Origin: Chloroflexota bacterium
Lineage (GTDB): Bacteria; Chloroflexota; Dehalococcoidia; JACPPY01
Assembly: GCA_016190755.1 (NCBI GenBank)
Contig: JACPPY010000098.1
Location: 1 to 32,372, forward strand
Length of the DNA stretch: 32,372 bases
Reading direction: 5' to 3'
The position numbers and the translations under genes were made by a program. The notes beneath the pieces are model-generated. The model ran no database searches and was not told where the DNA came from. It worked only from the letters and a program-made list of their open reading frames with translations. This document shows, piece after piece, positions 24,828-32,372 of this stretch. Every line of letters starts with the position of its first letter. The stretch's first letter is position 1.

Positions 24828-25798
24828 TAACCGGCGCCACCGGATTTGCCGGTCGCCACTTGGTTAGCTATCTCCTGAGCCATTCTCCCAAGCCCGAGAT
24901 CTTTGGCACATGTCGCCACAGGGGCACGGATACGCATCCATGGCTCGCACGTAATGTCCAGCTTATCGAAAGTGATGTGAACTCCTTCCAATCCACCGAA
25001 AAAGTGCTCGAAGCAATCCTGCCGGATGTCATCTGCCATTTCGCCGCTGAGGTCTCGGTTCCCCGGTCTCTTCACAATCCGGCGACCACCTTTCAAACGA
25101 ATGTGGTCGGCACCGTTAATGTCCTTGAGGCTGCCAAAAAGACCTGCAAAGGGGCCTTGATCTTGATACCCGGGTCAGCGGAAACATACGGCAACGTCCA
25201 GGCCTCACATCTTCCCATAAGAGAAAGCCAGCCGCTAAGCCCGCGAAGCCCGTACGGTGTGAGCAAGGCAGTGCAGGAAACTCTGGCACGATACTACATT
25301 GATACCTCCGGGTTGAAGATCTGTATGACCCGCACATTTCACTACACGGGTCCGGGGCAGCCTCTTGGTTTCGTCTGCTCGGACTTTGCAATGCAGATAG
25401 CCGCCATCAAACGAAGCAAGAGAACGGGCGTCATGAAAGTAGGAAACCTGACTGCAAGGCGCGATTTCACCGATATACGGGACGTGGTCAGGGCGTATTG
25501 GGGAATTATTGATAAGGGCAAGTCCGGCGCACCCTACAACGTTTGTACCGGCAAATCTGTATCCATAAGAAGCGTGCTCGACGCTCTGGTGCAAGCTTCG
25601 AACTGCAACGTAGCAATTGAGATTGACCAAAACAAGCTCAGGCCCGCTGAGATACCAGAGCTGGTGGGCGACAATTCCATGTTGCGCAAAGACACCTCAT
25701 GGAAGCCTCAAAGAGAGCTACAAACCACCCTGGGAGATCTTCTCAAGTTCTGGACGACCAAACTTGGAGCCGACCAAAGGGCAGGCGCTCACCAGTGA
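24815..25798 (+). CDS. GDP-6-deoxy-D-mannose reductase-like protein (RMD type)
   Basis: A 327-aa extended SDR. GATGFAG (7-13) binds the cofactor; Ser121, Tyr147 and Lys151 (YGVSK) form the active site. RDFTDIRDVVRAYW and LRPAEIPELVGD match the pattern seen in RMD, the enzyme that reduces GDP-4-keto-6-deoxy-D-mannose to GDP-D-rhamnose. TGPGQP and FVCSDFAMQIAAIK also fit that group. It starts with GTG at 24815 after GGAGG, and overlaps the upstream transferase by 13 bp and the downstream one by 4 bp. With gmd in the same operon, GDP-D-rhamnose production is a good prediction, though the general 4-epimerase group cannot be excluded. Confidence 0.82.
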   Translation: MRVLITGATGFAGRHLVSYLLSHSPKPEIFGTCRHRGTDTHPWLARNVQLIESDVNSFQSTEKVLEAILPDVICHFAAEVSVPRSLHNPATTFQTNVVGTVNVLEAAKKTCKGALILIPGSAETYGNVQASHLPIRESQPLSPRSPYGVSKAVQETLARYYIDTSGLKICMTRTFHYTGPGQPLGFVCSDFAMQIAAIKRSKRTGVMKVGNLTARRDFTDIRDVVRAYWGIIDKGKSGAPYNVCTGKSVSIRSVLDALVQASNCNVAIEIDQNKLRPAEIPELVGDNSMLRKDTSWKPQRELQTTLGDLLKFWTTKLGADQRAGAHQ

Positions 25799-27000
25799 AT
25801 ATTCTCATGGTGTGCACCAACCTCCTATTCAAATACGATGAAAGCGGTTCTAAGCTGAGGATCGATCAATTGGCGGACCTATGTGCGCAGCACAACCAGG
25901 TGTTTTCCCTTACCGCTCTCTCTTCTGTAGATAGGAAACGCCTTCACGCGTTACCTATAGCTCGTACGCCGCACGGCTACTACTTCAGGCAAGGCACACT
26001 CTTCGGCTATTACTTGGCGACGTTCACAGATCTGAACCCCTTTTTCTTCAGGACGTTGCGGCGGATCGTCAAGAAAGAAGCTATTGATGTAATCATGGTG
26101 ACTGCGCCGTACGGTATTCCGCTGGCCAGTATGGCATGCCGCAAGGTGCCGATCATCTATGACGCCCATGCCGTGCAAAAGAAAAGCCTGGCCGGAACGC
26201 TCGACTTGCTTGCGCGCCAGAATGGGCCATGGAGCAGCCCCGCTGTGAGGAAAATAGCCAGAGCAACCCTTGGTACATACATCCGGCTGATAGAAAGGCT
26301 TGCTTGCCGAAAAAGCGTCCACATCGCTGCAGTATCCGAAGCGGACAGGCAAGCTTTCATCAATGAGTATCATGTCGCACCCGATCGCGTTACGGTGATT
26401 CCGCCTTTCCTGCATCGGTCGGAGACACAAGGAAGAATTGCTGATGAACAAAAGGACACTGGCATCTCTATCCTCTTTCATGGCAACTACGACTACCCGC
26501 CCAACAGGGAAGCGGTTCGCCTCATAACGGAATACATAGCTCCGGAGGTGGCGAAAAGAGACGGGCGTATCCGTTTCGTGCTGGCTGGCACGAACGCGCC
26601 CGTATTAGAGCGGGGGAATATCAGGTGCCTCGGCTATGTCCAGGACCTGGAGAAACTGATGCGAAGCTGCGATATCGCGATAGCCCCTCTATTGGAAGGG
26701 GGAGGCATCAGGACAAAAATGCTGGATTACATGTCCGCCGGATTGCCGGTGATTGCCACCAGGAAGAGCTTGGAAGCTATTAATGCCAGAGATGGCGAGC
26801 ACGCCATCATACTTGATTCTGTTGACGACAGATTTACGCAGGCAATTCTGGACATGGCGAACGACCCTGGCAAACGCCAGACGCTGGGAAGGAACGGACA
26901 GGTTTTGGCCGAGGCAGAGTACGGACGGGACAAAATACAACTCAAACTTGGAGAGATACTGAGCAAAGTGGCTCAACAGAAGCTGGATCTGTCGAATTGA
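25795..27000 (+). CDS. Family 4 glycosyltransferase
   Basis: A 401-aa GT-B transferase. The donor domain begins near ISILFHGNYDYPPNREAV, a type common in GT4 enzymes of exopolysaccharide clusters. The donor motif reads APLLEGGGIRTKMLDYM followed by SAGLPVIATRKSLEAI. The N-terminal acceptor domain shows YDAHAVQKK and the linker VSEADRQAF. The start is a GTG at 25795 (overlap GTGA with the stop before it); a longer frame from 25699 lies inside the upstream gene and has no support. No membrane helix. Donor and acceptor unknown. Confidence 0.86.
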   Translation: MNILMVCTNLLFKYDESGSKLRIDQLADLCAQHNQVFSLTALSSVDRKRLHALPIARTPHGYYFRQGTLFGYYLATFTDLNPFFFRTLRRIVKKEAIDVIMVTAPYGIPLASMACRKVPIIYDAHAVQKKSLAGTLDLLARQNGPWSSPAVRKIARATLGTYIRLIERLACRKSVHIAAVSEADRQAFINEYHVAPDRVTVIPPFLHRSETQGRIADEQKDTGISILFHGNYDYPPNREAVRLITEYIAPEVAKRDGRIRFVLAGTNAPVLERGNIRCLGYVQDLEKLMRSCDIAIAPLLEGGGIRTKMLDYMSAGLPVIATRKSLEAINARDGEHAIILDSVDDRFTQAILDMANDPGKRQTLGRNGQVLAEAEYGRDKIQLKLGEILSKVAQQKLDLSN

Positions 27001-27018
27001 CTCTCCGAACATATTGCT

Positions 27019-28185
27019 ATGGCGAAAAAACCTAAGGTAGCGCTTATAAGTGACCCGGTCGAATGCGGAAGCGATTCGACCGTGACGCTGTACCTCGAGG
27101 GATTGCTTCTTCGGTTGATCGGACCCGCCGCGGATACAGTGACTGCCCTTATGGGGCCGGTACCGCATCATGAATTCGGCGGAAACGTCGAGTCAATACG
27201 CGTATTCATCAGGCCGGGGAAGGCACGCTCCATGCTTGATAGGGCGCGCAGGTACCTGTGGGCTCAGATGTTGATGCTCAAACGCCTGCCGGGGGTTTGC
27301 CGGGGTCGTAAAGTCGTCGCATTCTTCAGCCTGGCTGAGCTCTACTTCCCTCTGATGCTGGCCGCAAAGGTGTTCCTGCGGAAAAAGATCTGTGTCATTC
27401 ATTGCGGCTGCAGTTCCAACAATATCCGTGTGGAAGGCGGCAGGCTGGCGAAGGCAATGTCTTTCCTGGTTAAGATAATGGAGCGGGTCAGCTTCGCAGC
27501 TGCAGATGCAATCCTGGTGGAATCCCCCGGCATCGTGGAATCGCACAACCTTCAACGGTACCGGAAGAAGATCCATATCTGTCCCTCTTATTACATTGAC
27601 GAAGAGTTGTATCGCCCCGGGGAAGAGGTGGACCGGAGGGCCAATGCTGTTGGTTATATAGGCCGCTTTGGTGCCGATAAAGGTGCGATGAACTTCGCCA
27701 GAGGAATCTGTCTTATCGATGGTCGGCTGAACAGCGAGTTCCTGATAGTTGGCGGGTTTGGCCCAGAGGTCGGTGAGGTGGCCGATGTTTTGAAACAGAG
27801 CGGATGCATGCAGAAAGTTTCTCTTGTGGGACACGTAGCCCCTTCGGAAGTGGTTGCGTATCTTGGCCGGCTGAAGCTCCTAGTTCTACCTTCATTTGGA
27901 GAAGGCCTGCCCAAGACAATTCTCGAGGCAATGGCCTGCGGCACACCAGTGCTGGCAACTGCGGTGGGAGGCATAGCGGATGTAATCAAGGATGGAGAGA
28001 CAGGTTTCATTCTGGAGTCGACCTCGCCGGAATGCATAGCTCAAGGCATAGTCAAGGCGCTTCAAAGGCCTGACCTTGCGGCGGTGGCCGAGCGAGCACG
28101 TAAACTAGTTTTGGACGAATACACACTTGGAGCAACTCAGGGGAAATGGTCGCAAGCGCTTGGCCGCATCAGCGGCATGCGATAA
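27019..28185 (+). CDS. Family 4 glycosyltransferase
   Basis: A 388-aa retaining GT-B enzyme with the clearest GT4 signature of the operon: LPSFGEGLPKTILEAM, then ACGTPVLATAVGGI and DGETGFIL, including both family Glu residues (EGxPxxxxEAM). VGYIGRFGADKG marks the donor domain. Residues about 105-130 are hydrophobic and basic, a membrane-contact surface as in enzymes that use lipid-linked acceptors. No ribosome binding site is obvious before the ATG at 27019, 18 bases after the previous stop. Sugar specificity is not predictable. Confidence 0.9.
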   Translation: MAKKPKVALISDPVECGSDSTVTLYLEGLLLRLIGPAADTVTALMGPVPHHEFGGNVESIRVFIRPGKARSMLDRARRYLWAQMLMLKRLPGVCRGRKVVAFFSLAELYFPLMLAAKVFLRKKICVIHCGCSSNNIRVEGGRLAKAMSFLVKIMERVSFAAADAILVESPGIVESHNLQRYRKKIHICPSYYIDEELYRPGEEVDRRANAVGYIGRFGADKGAMNFARGICLIDGRLNSEFLIVGGFGPEVGEVADVLKQSGCMQKVSLVGHVAPSEVVAYLGRLKLLVLPSFGEGLPKTILEAMACGTPVLATAVGGIADVIKDGETGFILESTSPECIAQGIVKALQRPDLAAVAERARKLVLDEYTLGATQGKWSQALGRISGMR

Positions 28186-28206
28186 GTGTTAATTAAAGGG
28201 GGGTTC

Positions 28207-29322
28207 ATGCAAGTACCAGCAGCTAAGATTTGCTTCCCAGAAGAGGACCGGGCAGACCTGACCAGGAAGATCGACGGCATACTGGAATCAGGGCAACTGA
28301 CGCTCGGAAAGTACACCCAGGAATTCGAACGGAAATTCGCCGACTACGTGGGATCTAAATACGCCGTGGCGGTGAACAGCGGCACCAGCGCCATTGAAAT
28401 CATATTGAGGGCACTGGATATACAAGGAAGCTCCGTGGTGGTTCCCACAAACACCTTCTTTGCCACTCCGGCTGCGGTCGTTCATGCCGGGGGCAAGGTC
28501 ATCTTTGCCGACGCAACGCAGAACCTGTGTCTAGACCCGGACTCGCTGCGCGCGAGCATCAGGAAGGATACCAGGGCAGTCATCATAGTCCACATCGGCG
28601 GATTGGTGCCACCGCAAACTGCTCAAATAGAGCGCATTTGTAGAGATAAGGGCCTGTTCTTGATCGAGGACGCCGCACATGCCCACGGGAGCAGCCTCGC
28701 CGGAAGAAAGGCTGGGACCTTCGGGATCGCCGGGGCCTTTTCTTTTTACCCTACCAAGGTAATGACCTCGGGTGAAGGAGGTATGATCACCACCAACGAC
28801 GAAAACATATACAAGCGGGCGCTCGTGTTCAGGGATCAGGGCAAGGCAGGCTTCTTGGGCAACATACACACCGAGATGGGCTACAACTGGCGGATGAGCG
28901 AGATACACGCCGCGATAGGCCTGTCTCAACTGGCCCGCCTCGAAGAGTTCATATCGGACCGAAGGGCGATCGCCAGCGTTTACGATGCCGGGCTTCCTGC
29001 CGTGAAGTCGGTGACTACGCTTGAAATACCAGAGGGGGCCGTGTCGAACTACTACAAATACGTGGCCTTCCTGGACAAGGGCATCGATAGAACGTCTCTC
29101 AAGAAGGAATTGCGAGAGAAATTCCAGGTGAGCCTCAGCGGGGAGGTATATGAGCTGCCCTGCCACAGCCAACCGGTGTTCAAGGGAATGGCCGGGTCCT
29201 CTAAGGGGTTGCCTGTAGCGGAGGACCTGTGCCAGAGGCATATCTGCCTCCCCGTGTTCGCGAGGATGACCGTCGAACAGGCTAAATTCGTAGTTAGTTC
29301 CTTAAAGGAGATACTGGGATGA
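28207..29322 (+). CDS. DegT/DnrJ/EryC1/StrS sugar aminotransferase (Lys type)
   Basis: A 371-aa PLP enzyme. Lys184 in SFYPTKVMTSGEGG forms the internal aldimine, Asp155 in LIEDAAHAHG binds the pyridine nitrogen, and NSGTSA (58-63) holds the phosphate. These are the marks of sugar aminotransferases, which add an amino group from glutamate to a keto sugar nucleotide. It differs from the relative at 22325 in keeping the Lys, so it is a true aminotransferase. GGGGGG (28198-28203) just before the ATG at 28207 supports this start over the GTG at 28186. It overlaps the next gene by 4 bp (ATGA). The substrate could be a 4-keto (perosamine-like) or 3-keto sugar. Confidence 0.9.
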   Translation: MQVPAAKICFPEEDRADLTRKIDGILESGQLTLGKYTQEFERKFADYVGSKYAVAVNSGTSAIEIILRALDIQGSSVVVPTNTFFATPAAVVHAGGKVIFADATQNLCLDPDSLRASIRKDTRAVIIVHIGGLVPPQTAQIERICRDKGLFLIEDAAHAHGSSLAGRKAGTFGIAGAFSFYPTKVMTSGEGGMITTNDENIYKRALVFRDQGKAGFLGNIHTEMGYNWRMSEIHAAIGLSQLARLEEFISDRRAIASVYDAGLPAVKSVTTLEIPEGAVSNYYKYVAFLDKGIDRTSLKKELREKFQVSLSGEVYELPCHSQPVFKGMAGSSKGLPVAEDLCQRHICLPVFARMTVEQAKFVVSSLKEILG

Positions 29323-30239
29323 ACATTGGCGTCATTGGTGGATCGGGATATATCGGGTCGCACATAGTCGACAAGCTTATAGATGCCGGCCACGAAGTAA
29401 CCATTTTCGATATCATGCTGCCCCACCGGTCAGACGTACGCCACCTTTACATAGACATAACCGACCTTTCCAAGACGTCCGTCGCCATGACGGGCAACTA
29501 CGACGCTATATACATGCTGGCCGCGATGGCGAACGTCAACGATGTCTACAGGAACCCTGTGGAGGCCGGCCAGGTCAATATCATGGGCGTAGCCAACGTC
29601 CTTGAGGCTGCCCGCCGCAACATGGTGCCGCGGGTTATTCTGTCAAGCACGGTCTGGGTCTACGAGATGGCTAACTCCAAGATGGTGGATGAAGATGCGG
29701 CGCTCGCTCCTGCGAAGGCGAAACACATTTATACGGCCTCGAAGGTCGCAGCCGAGCTGTACTGCCATGCATACAAGAACCTGTTCTCCAAAGACTTCAC
29801 CATACTTCGCTACGGCATACCCTATGGGCCCAGGGCAAGGCAGGGTACTGTTATTGCGAACTTCGTCGCCAGAGCCTTGAAGAATGAGCCCCTGACCATC
29901 CAGGGCGACGGCATGCAATACCGGAACTTCATCTACGTGGAAGACCTCGCCGAAGGCAACGTCGCGGCGCTCAACGCTAAGGCCGCGAACCGGACATATA
30001 ACCTGGACGGCCCTCGATCAGTGACGATAAAGGAACTGGCCGAGACGGTGAAGAAGCTCATTGGCAACGTTACCATCGAGTACAAGGAAGCCCGGCCCGG
30101 CGACTATGGCGGCGCCACTGTGTCATCGGCGCGGGTCGAGCAAGAGCTTGGCTGGAAGCCCAAGGTGGACCTTGAAGAAGGGCTCAGACGTTACATAGAG
30201 TGGTACAAGGGAGCCAAAGCGCCGCGTGTTGCCAGGTGA
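29319..30239 (+). CDS. NAD-dependent sugar epimerase/dehydratase (extended SDR)
   Basis: A 306-aa extended SDR. GGSGYIG (7-13) binds NAD; Ser110/Thr111, Tyr138 and Lys142 (YTASK) make the active site. RNFIYVEDLAEGN and GWKPKVDLEEGL are typical of UDP-glucose 4-epimerase-like and UDP-glucuronate-linked enzymes. It overlaps the aminotransferase gene by 4 bp and the next transferase by 14 bp. Because it is coupled to the aminotransferase, it may supply the keto sugar that is aminated or change the product's configuration. Exact reaction unknown. Confidence 0.87.
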   Translation: MNIGVIGGSGYIGSHIVDKLIDAGHEVTIFDIMLPHRSDVRHLYIDITDLSKTSVAMTGNYDAIYMLAAMANVNDVYRNPVEAGQVNIMGVANVLEAARRNMVPRVILSSTVWVYEMANSKMVDEDAALAPAKAKHIYTASKVAAELYCHAYKNLFSKDFTILRYGIPYGPRARQGTVIANFVARALKNEPLTIQGDGMQYRNFIYVEDLAEGNVAALNAKAANRTYNLDGPRSVTIKELAETVKKLIGNVTIEYKEARPGDYGGATVSSARVEQELGWKPKVDLEEGLRRYIEWYKGAKAPRVAR

Positions 30240-31473
30240 GACCAAGCCGGAACAGACGTGCAACGGTCTGGGCACACTTGGGGTTGGAGATAGCCAATAC
30301 GTGGCTCCAAAGCCTCGGATATGCTTCGTCTCCCTGGCAGCCTATCCTATTCTTGCGCAGGCCGATATCCCCATAGCCGGCGGAGCTGAACGGCAACAGG
30401 TACTCCTAGGCCGGGAGCTGCAAAAGAGAGGATTCGAGGTCTCTTTTGTCGTTCTGGACCACGGGCAGGCGGCTGTCGAGATGCGGGACGGCATCAAGGT
30501 CATCAAGTCCGTGAAGGCCGATGTCGTATCCGGACGTTTCCGGCGGGTTCTCTCGTTGGTCCAGCGGTATCTTGTCGGTATGGTTTTGCTGTGGAGGTCT
30601 CTGGCAAAGGCTGATGCCGACATATACTTCCAGAAGATGGTGGGGCCTTCATCAGCCCTGGGAGTCCTCTTCTGCTGGCTAAAACGCAGGAAGTTCATAT
30701 ACGCTGTCTCTGCGGAGCATGAGTTGGCAGAGGTGAATACTGCACCGTTGCCTTCGCGAGTGCTGGCAAAGACTACTATAAGGAAGGCCTCGTGCATCGT
30801 CGCACAGACCAGGCATCAGCAGGCGATGCTTCGGGACACATTCGGCAGGAATAGCGTGCTGATCAAAAACATATGTCCTGTGCCCCAGGAGATCCCGAAA
30901 GCAATCGAACCTCCAGTAGTCCTCTGGGTTGCCACGGTCAGGAGATTGAAGCGTCCAGAGTTGTTCTTCGAACTTGCCCGGCAGATCCCACAGGCCAGGT
31001 TCCAGATGGTGGGCGGCCCTGCGGCAGACGAAGACTGTAGCTATTACGAAGATATCAAGGCGCAGGCACAGAATCTGTCTAACCTCGAGTTTGTCGGTTT
31101 CGTCCCGCAGCATGCGGTTGACTCATTCTTTTCCAGGGCGGCAATGCTGATCTGCACATCGGAGTCGGAAGGGTTCTCGAACACCTTCCTTCAAGCGTGG
31201 GGAAACTGTATACCCGTCGTAACCCTTGACGCCGACCCAGATGAGCTGATCTGTAGCCTTAAGCTCGGGTTGCATTCGCGTAGCCTCAAGCATCTGGTCA
31301 CTGATGTCAGGTCATTGCTCGCCGACAAGGGTCTAAGGGCTGAGATGGGCTTCAACGGTCGAAGGTATGTGGAAAAGGAACACGGCACGAGAGCGATAAT
31401 GGACCAATACACACGCCTTTTCGCGGAGCTCGTGAGCAGACCCAAAGTGGACCGGACCCGGAGGCTAAACTGA
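30226..31473 (+). CDS. Family 4 glycosyltransferase (last gene of the glycan operon)
   Basis: A 415-aa GT-B protein. IPIAGGAERQQVLLGREL is the glycine-rich acceptor-side loop; VLWVATVRRLKRPELF opens the donor domain; CTSESEGFSNTFLQAW followed by GNCIPVV is the donor motif, with Gln in place of the second Glu of the EGxxxxxxEA pattern, as seen in a subgroup of GT4 enzymes. The GTG at 30226 is the assumed start, with AAGGGAG eleven bases before it; the first 30 residues are polar and may not be translated. The gene ends the operon, and no clear terminator is visible after it. Confidence 0.83.
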   Translation: MLPGETKPEQTCNGLGTLGVGDSQYVAPKPRICFVSLAAYPILAQADIPIAGGAERQQVLLGRELQKRGFEVSFVVLDHGQAAVEMRDGIKVIKSVKADVVSGRFRRVLSLVQRYLVGMVLLWRSLAKADADIYFQKMVGPSSALGVLFCWLKRRKFIYAVSAEHELAEVNTAPLPSRVLAKTTIRKASCIVAQTRHQQAMLRDTFGRNSVLIKNICPVPQEIPKAIEPPVVLWVATVRRLKRPELFFELARQIPQARFQMVGGPAADEDCSYYEDIKAQAQNLSNLEFVGFVPQHAVDSFFSRAAMLICTSESEGFSNTFLQAWGNCIPVVTLDADPDELICSLKLGLHSRSLKHLVTDVRSLLADKGLRAEMGFNGRRYVEKEHGTRAIMDQYTRLFAELVSRPKVDRTRRLN

Positions 31474-31527
31474 CACCAAGATAGGAAACTGTGTTGCTGC
31501 TGTTGCAAGTATAAGGGCCAATAATAT

Positions 31528-31652
31528 GGGAGCAGGATCAATCTCAATATCATTCCAGAGCGCGGGCGCCCTCCGAGTGCGGAACACAGGGGAGAGTTAA
31601 CTGATAGCACCTAGCTTGTCATAGACAATCTGGCGCTCATGGGAGAACAGCA
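31528..31652 (+). repeat. Diverged tandem repeat, copy A
   Basis: Shares with copy B (31706-31822) the ordered blocks GGATCAATCTC, TCATTCC, GTGCGGA, CAGG and GGAGAACAGCA, at offsets of 170-180 bases. Internal sequence has drifted. Confidence 0.65.
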
Positions 31653-31705
31653 TGCTGTCTAGACTGAAGCCAACGTGAGAACAACATTATCCCGGCGCTA
31701 TTACG

Positions 31706-31822
31706 GGCATAGGGATCAATCTCGGATTGTCATTCCCGACCCGGGTACCCTTCGGGTGCGGAATCCAGGTGGATAGAGAACATATGCCTCTTGAGGGGAA
31801 GAAAAGTCGTAGGAGAACAGCA
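31706..31822 (+). repeat. Diverged tandem repeat, copy B
   Basis: Second copy of the segment at 31528-31652. Its part at 31730-31769 (TCATTCCCG ... CGGAATCCAGG) is roughly the inverse of the hairpin element at 31826-31853, so the two form an inverted pair. Confidence 0.65.
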
Positions 31823-31825
31823 CTA

Positions 31826-31853
31826 CCTGGATACCCGCTTTCGCGGGTATGAC
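31826..31853. repeat. REP-like palindromic element
   Basis: The core is a perfect 8-bp stem, ATACCCGC (31831-31838) and GCGGGTAT (31843-31850), with a TTTC loop, flanked by CCTGG and GAC. Elements of this kind, whose translation reads VIPAKAGI or YPRKRVSR, are scattered through many bacterial genomes. A related hairpin, TCCCGA/TCGGGA, lies at 31994-32011. Confidence 0.75.
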
Positions 31854-32073
31854 AGAAGGGACGCGGGTATGATACCAAATAAGTCTGAAGAGGCCGTAAA
31901 CTGGTCCAGTCCTCCAGCTAGCTCATAGTTGTGATTTGTGGCTCCCTCAGTACGAATTGGTATGACAACACGGGGGAGAGTGGAAGATGTCTTTCCCGAG
32001 CGCCATCGGGAATCCATGGGAGGGGTATGACGAGACAGGGAGCGGCCATGACACATGGGTGGGTATGGCCAGC

Positions 32074-32364
32074 ATGAAAGAACTGTATGCGGTCTATATT
32101 CTGGCTAACAAGAAACACGGGACGTTGTATATCGGCGTCACCTCGTACTTAGTAGGTCGTGTGTATCAGCACAAGACGGACATGGTGGAGGGTTTCACCA
32201 AGAAGTATGGCTGCCATACCCTGGTGTACTACGAGACAACGGAGGATGTGAATAGCGCCATAGCGAGAGAAAAGCAGATGAAGAAGTGGAACAGGATATG
32301 GAAGATAGAGTTGATCGAGAAGGACAACCCTCACTGGAGGGACTTATATGATGACCTGGTATAG
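32074..32364 (+). CDS. GIY-YIG domain protein (UvrC/URI-like small nuclease)
   Basis: A 96-aa single-domain protein of the GIY-YIG superfamily. VYIL (7-10) and LYIGVT (18-23) are the two strands of the signature. Further family marks are Arg29 in the GRVYQHK segment, FTKKYG (41-46), LVYYE (50-54) and the conserved REKQMKKWNR (65-74), with Glu66 as the likely metal ligand. Length fits the stand-alone YhbQ-like group. The start is uncertain: ATG at 32065 and 32074 are both possible. The longer frame from 31987 would translate the repeat in front and is rejected. Function of this group is poorly known; the fold is that of structure-specific endonucleases. Confidence 0.88.
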   Translation: MKELYAVYILANKKHGTLYIGVTSYLVGRVYQHKTDMVEGFTKKYGCHTLVYYETTEDVNSAIAREKQMKKWNRIWKIELIEKDNPHWRDLYDDLV

Positions 32365-32372
32365 GCAACCCA

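Larger units (their letters stand above)
31474..32073. other. Repeat-rich intergenic region, 600 bp
   Basis: No gene is supported. It contains two diverged copies of a segment of about 120 bases and several short palindromic elements with GGGTATGAC/GTCATTCCC ends (listed separately). Confidence 0.6.

Noticed and set aside
27193-27834. Antisense open frame of 213 codons over a GT4 gene
   Set aside because: No start signals and no family features; the plus-strand gene is certain.
28531-29241. Antisense open frame of 236 codons over the aminotransferase gene
   Set aside because: Opposes a clear PLP enzyme with all motifs; composition is typical of antisense translation.
31528-31850. Possible CRISPR array
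   Set aside because: Only two diverged copies about 175 bases apart plus hairpins; no regular short repeat-spacer pattern and no cas genes.

Overview
The window looks like a chromosomal segment of an uncultured anaerobic bacterium. The order glmM, two GlmU-like transferases, glmS, together with frequent ATA and AGG codons, a Na+-decarboxylase beta subunit and a DUF47-Pit pair, fits Chloroflexota (Dehalococcoidia-like). That placement is an inference from gene content; no rRNA or marker gene is present to prove it.

Layout. (1) 1-2001, minus strand: two tandem APC-family permeases, the downstream one cut by the window edge. They share an almost identical 96-bp block. (2) 2212-4098, plus: promoter, long leader, DUF47/PhoU-like protein and a Pit-type phosphate permease overlapping by 8 bp. 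(3) 4136-7020, minus: two exported surface proteins separated by a strong terminator. (4) 7175-9816, plus: tRNA-Arg(TCT) with a near-consensus promoter, a 54-aa OadG-like membrane protein and a Na+-pump decarboxylase beta subunit whose reading frame is broken near the C-terminus, then a flavin/NAD reductase. (5) 9833-15314, minus: a compact UDP-GlcNAc operon, glmM to glmU-like to glmU-like to glmS. (6) 15687-31473, plus: a fifteen-gene glycan operon with very short gaps or overlaps. (7) 31474-32364: diverged tandem and palindromic repeats next to a GIY-YIG protein.

The glycan operon holds two GT2 and four GT4 glycosyltransferases and nine sugar-nucleotide enzymes. Its centre is a GDP-mannose branch point: a GDP-mannose 4,6-dehydratase is followed by a GDP-fucose-synthase/ColC-like protein, by a DegT-fold protein in which the PLP lysine is replaced by histidine (ColD-like 3-dehydratase), and by an RMD-like reductase. 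The cluster could therefore make L-fucose, colitose-like 3,6-dideoxy sugar and D-rhamnose from one intermediate. A Gfo/Idh/MocA oxidoreductase and a normal Lys-type DegT aminotransferase suggest an amino sugar as well. No priming transferase, flippase, polymerase or ABC exporter is seen in the window.

The most notable items are the His-for-Lys dehydratase in a multi-branch GDP-sugar cluster, the intact but out-of-frame end of the OadB-like gene, the asymmetric pair of GlmU-like proteins, the permease conversion tract, and the REP-like repeats linked to a GIY-YIG gene. I did not find a convincing CRISPR array, prophage, transposase or defence system.
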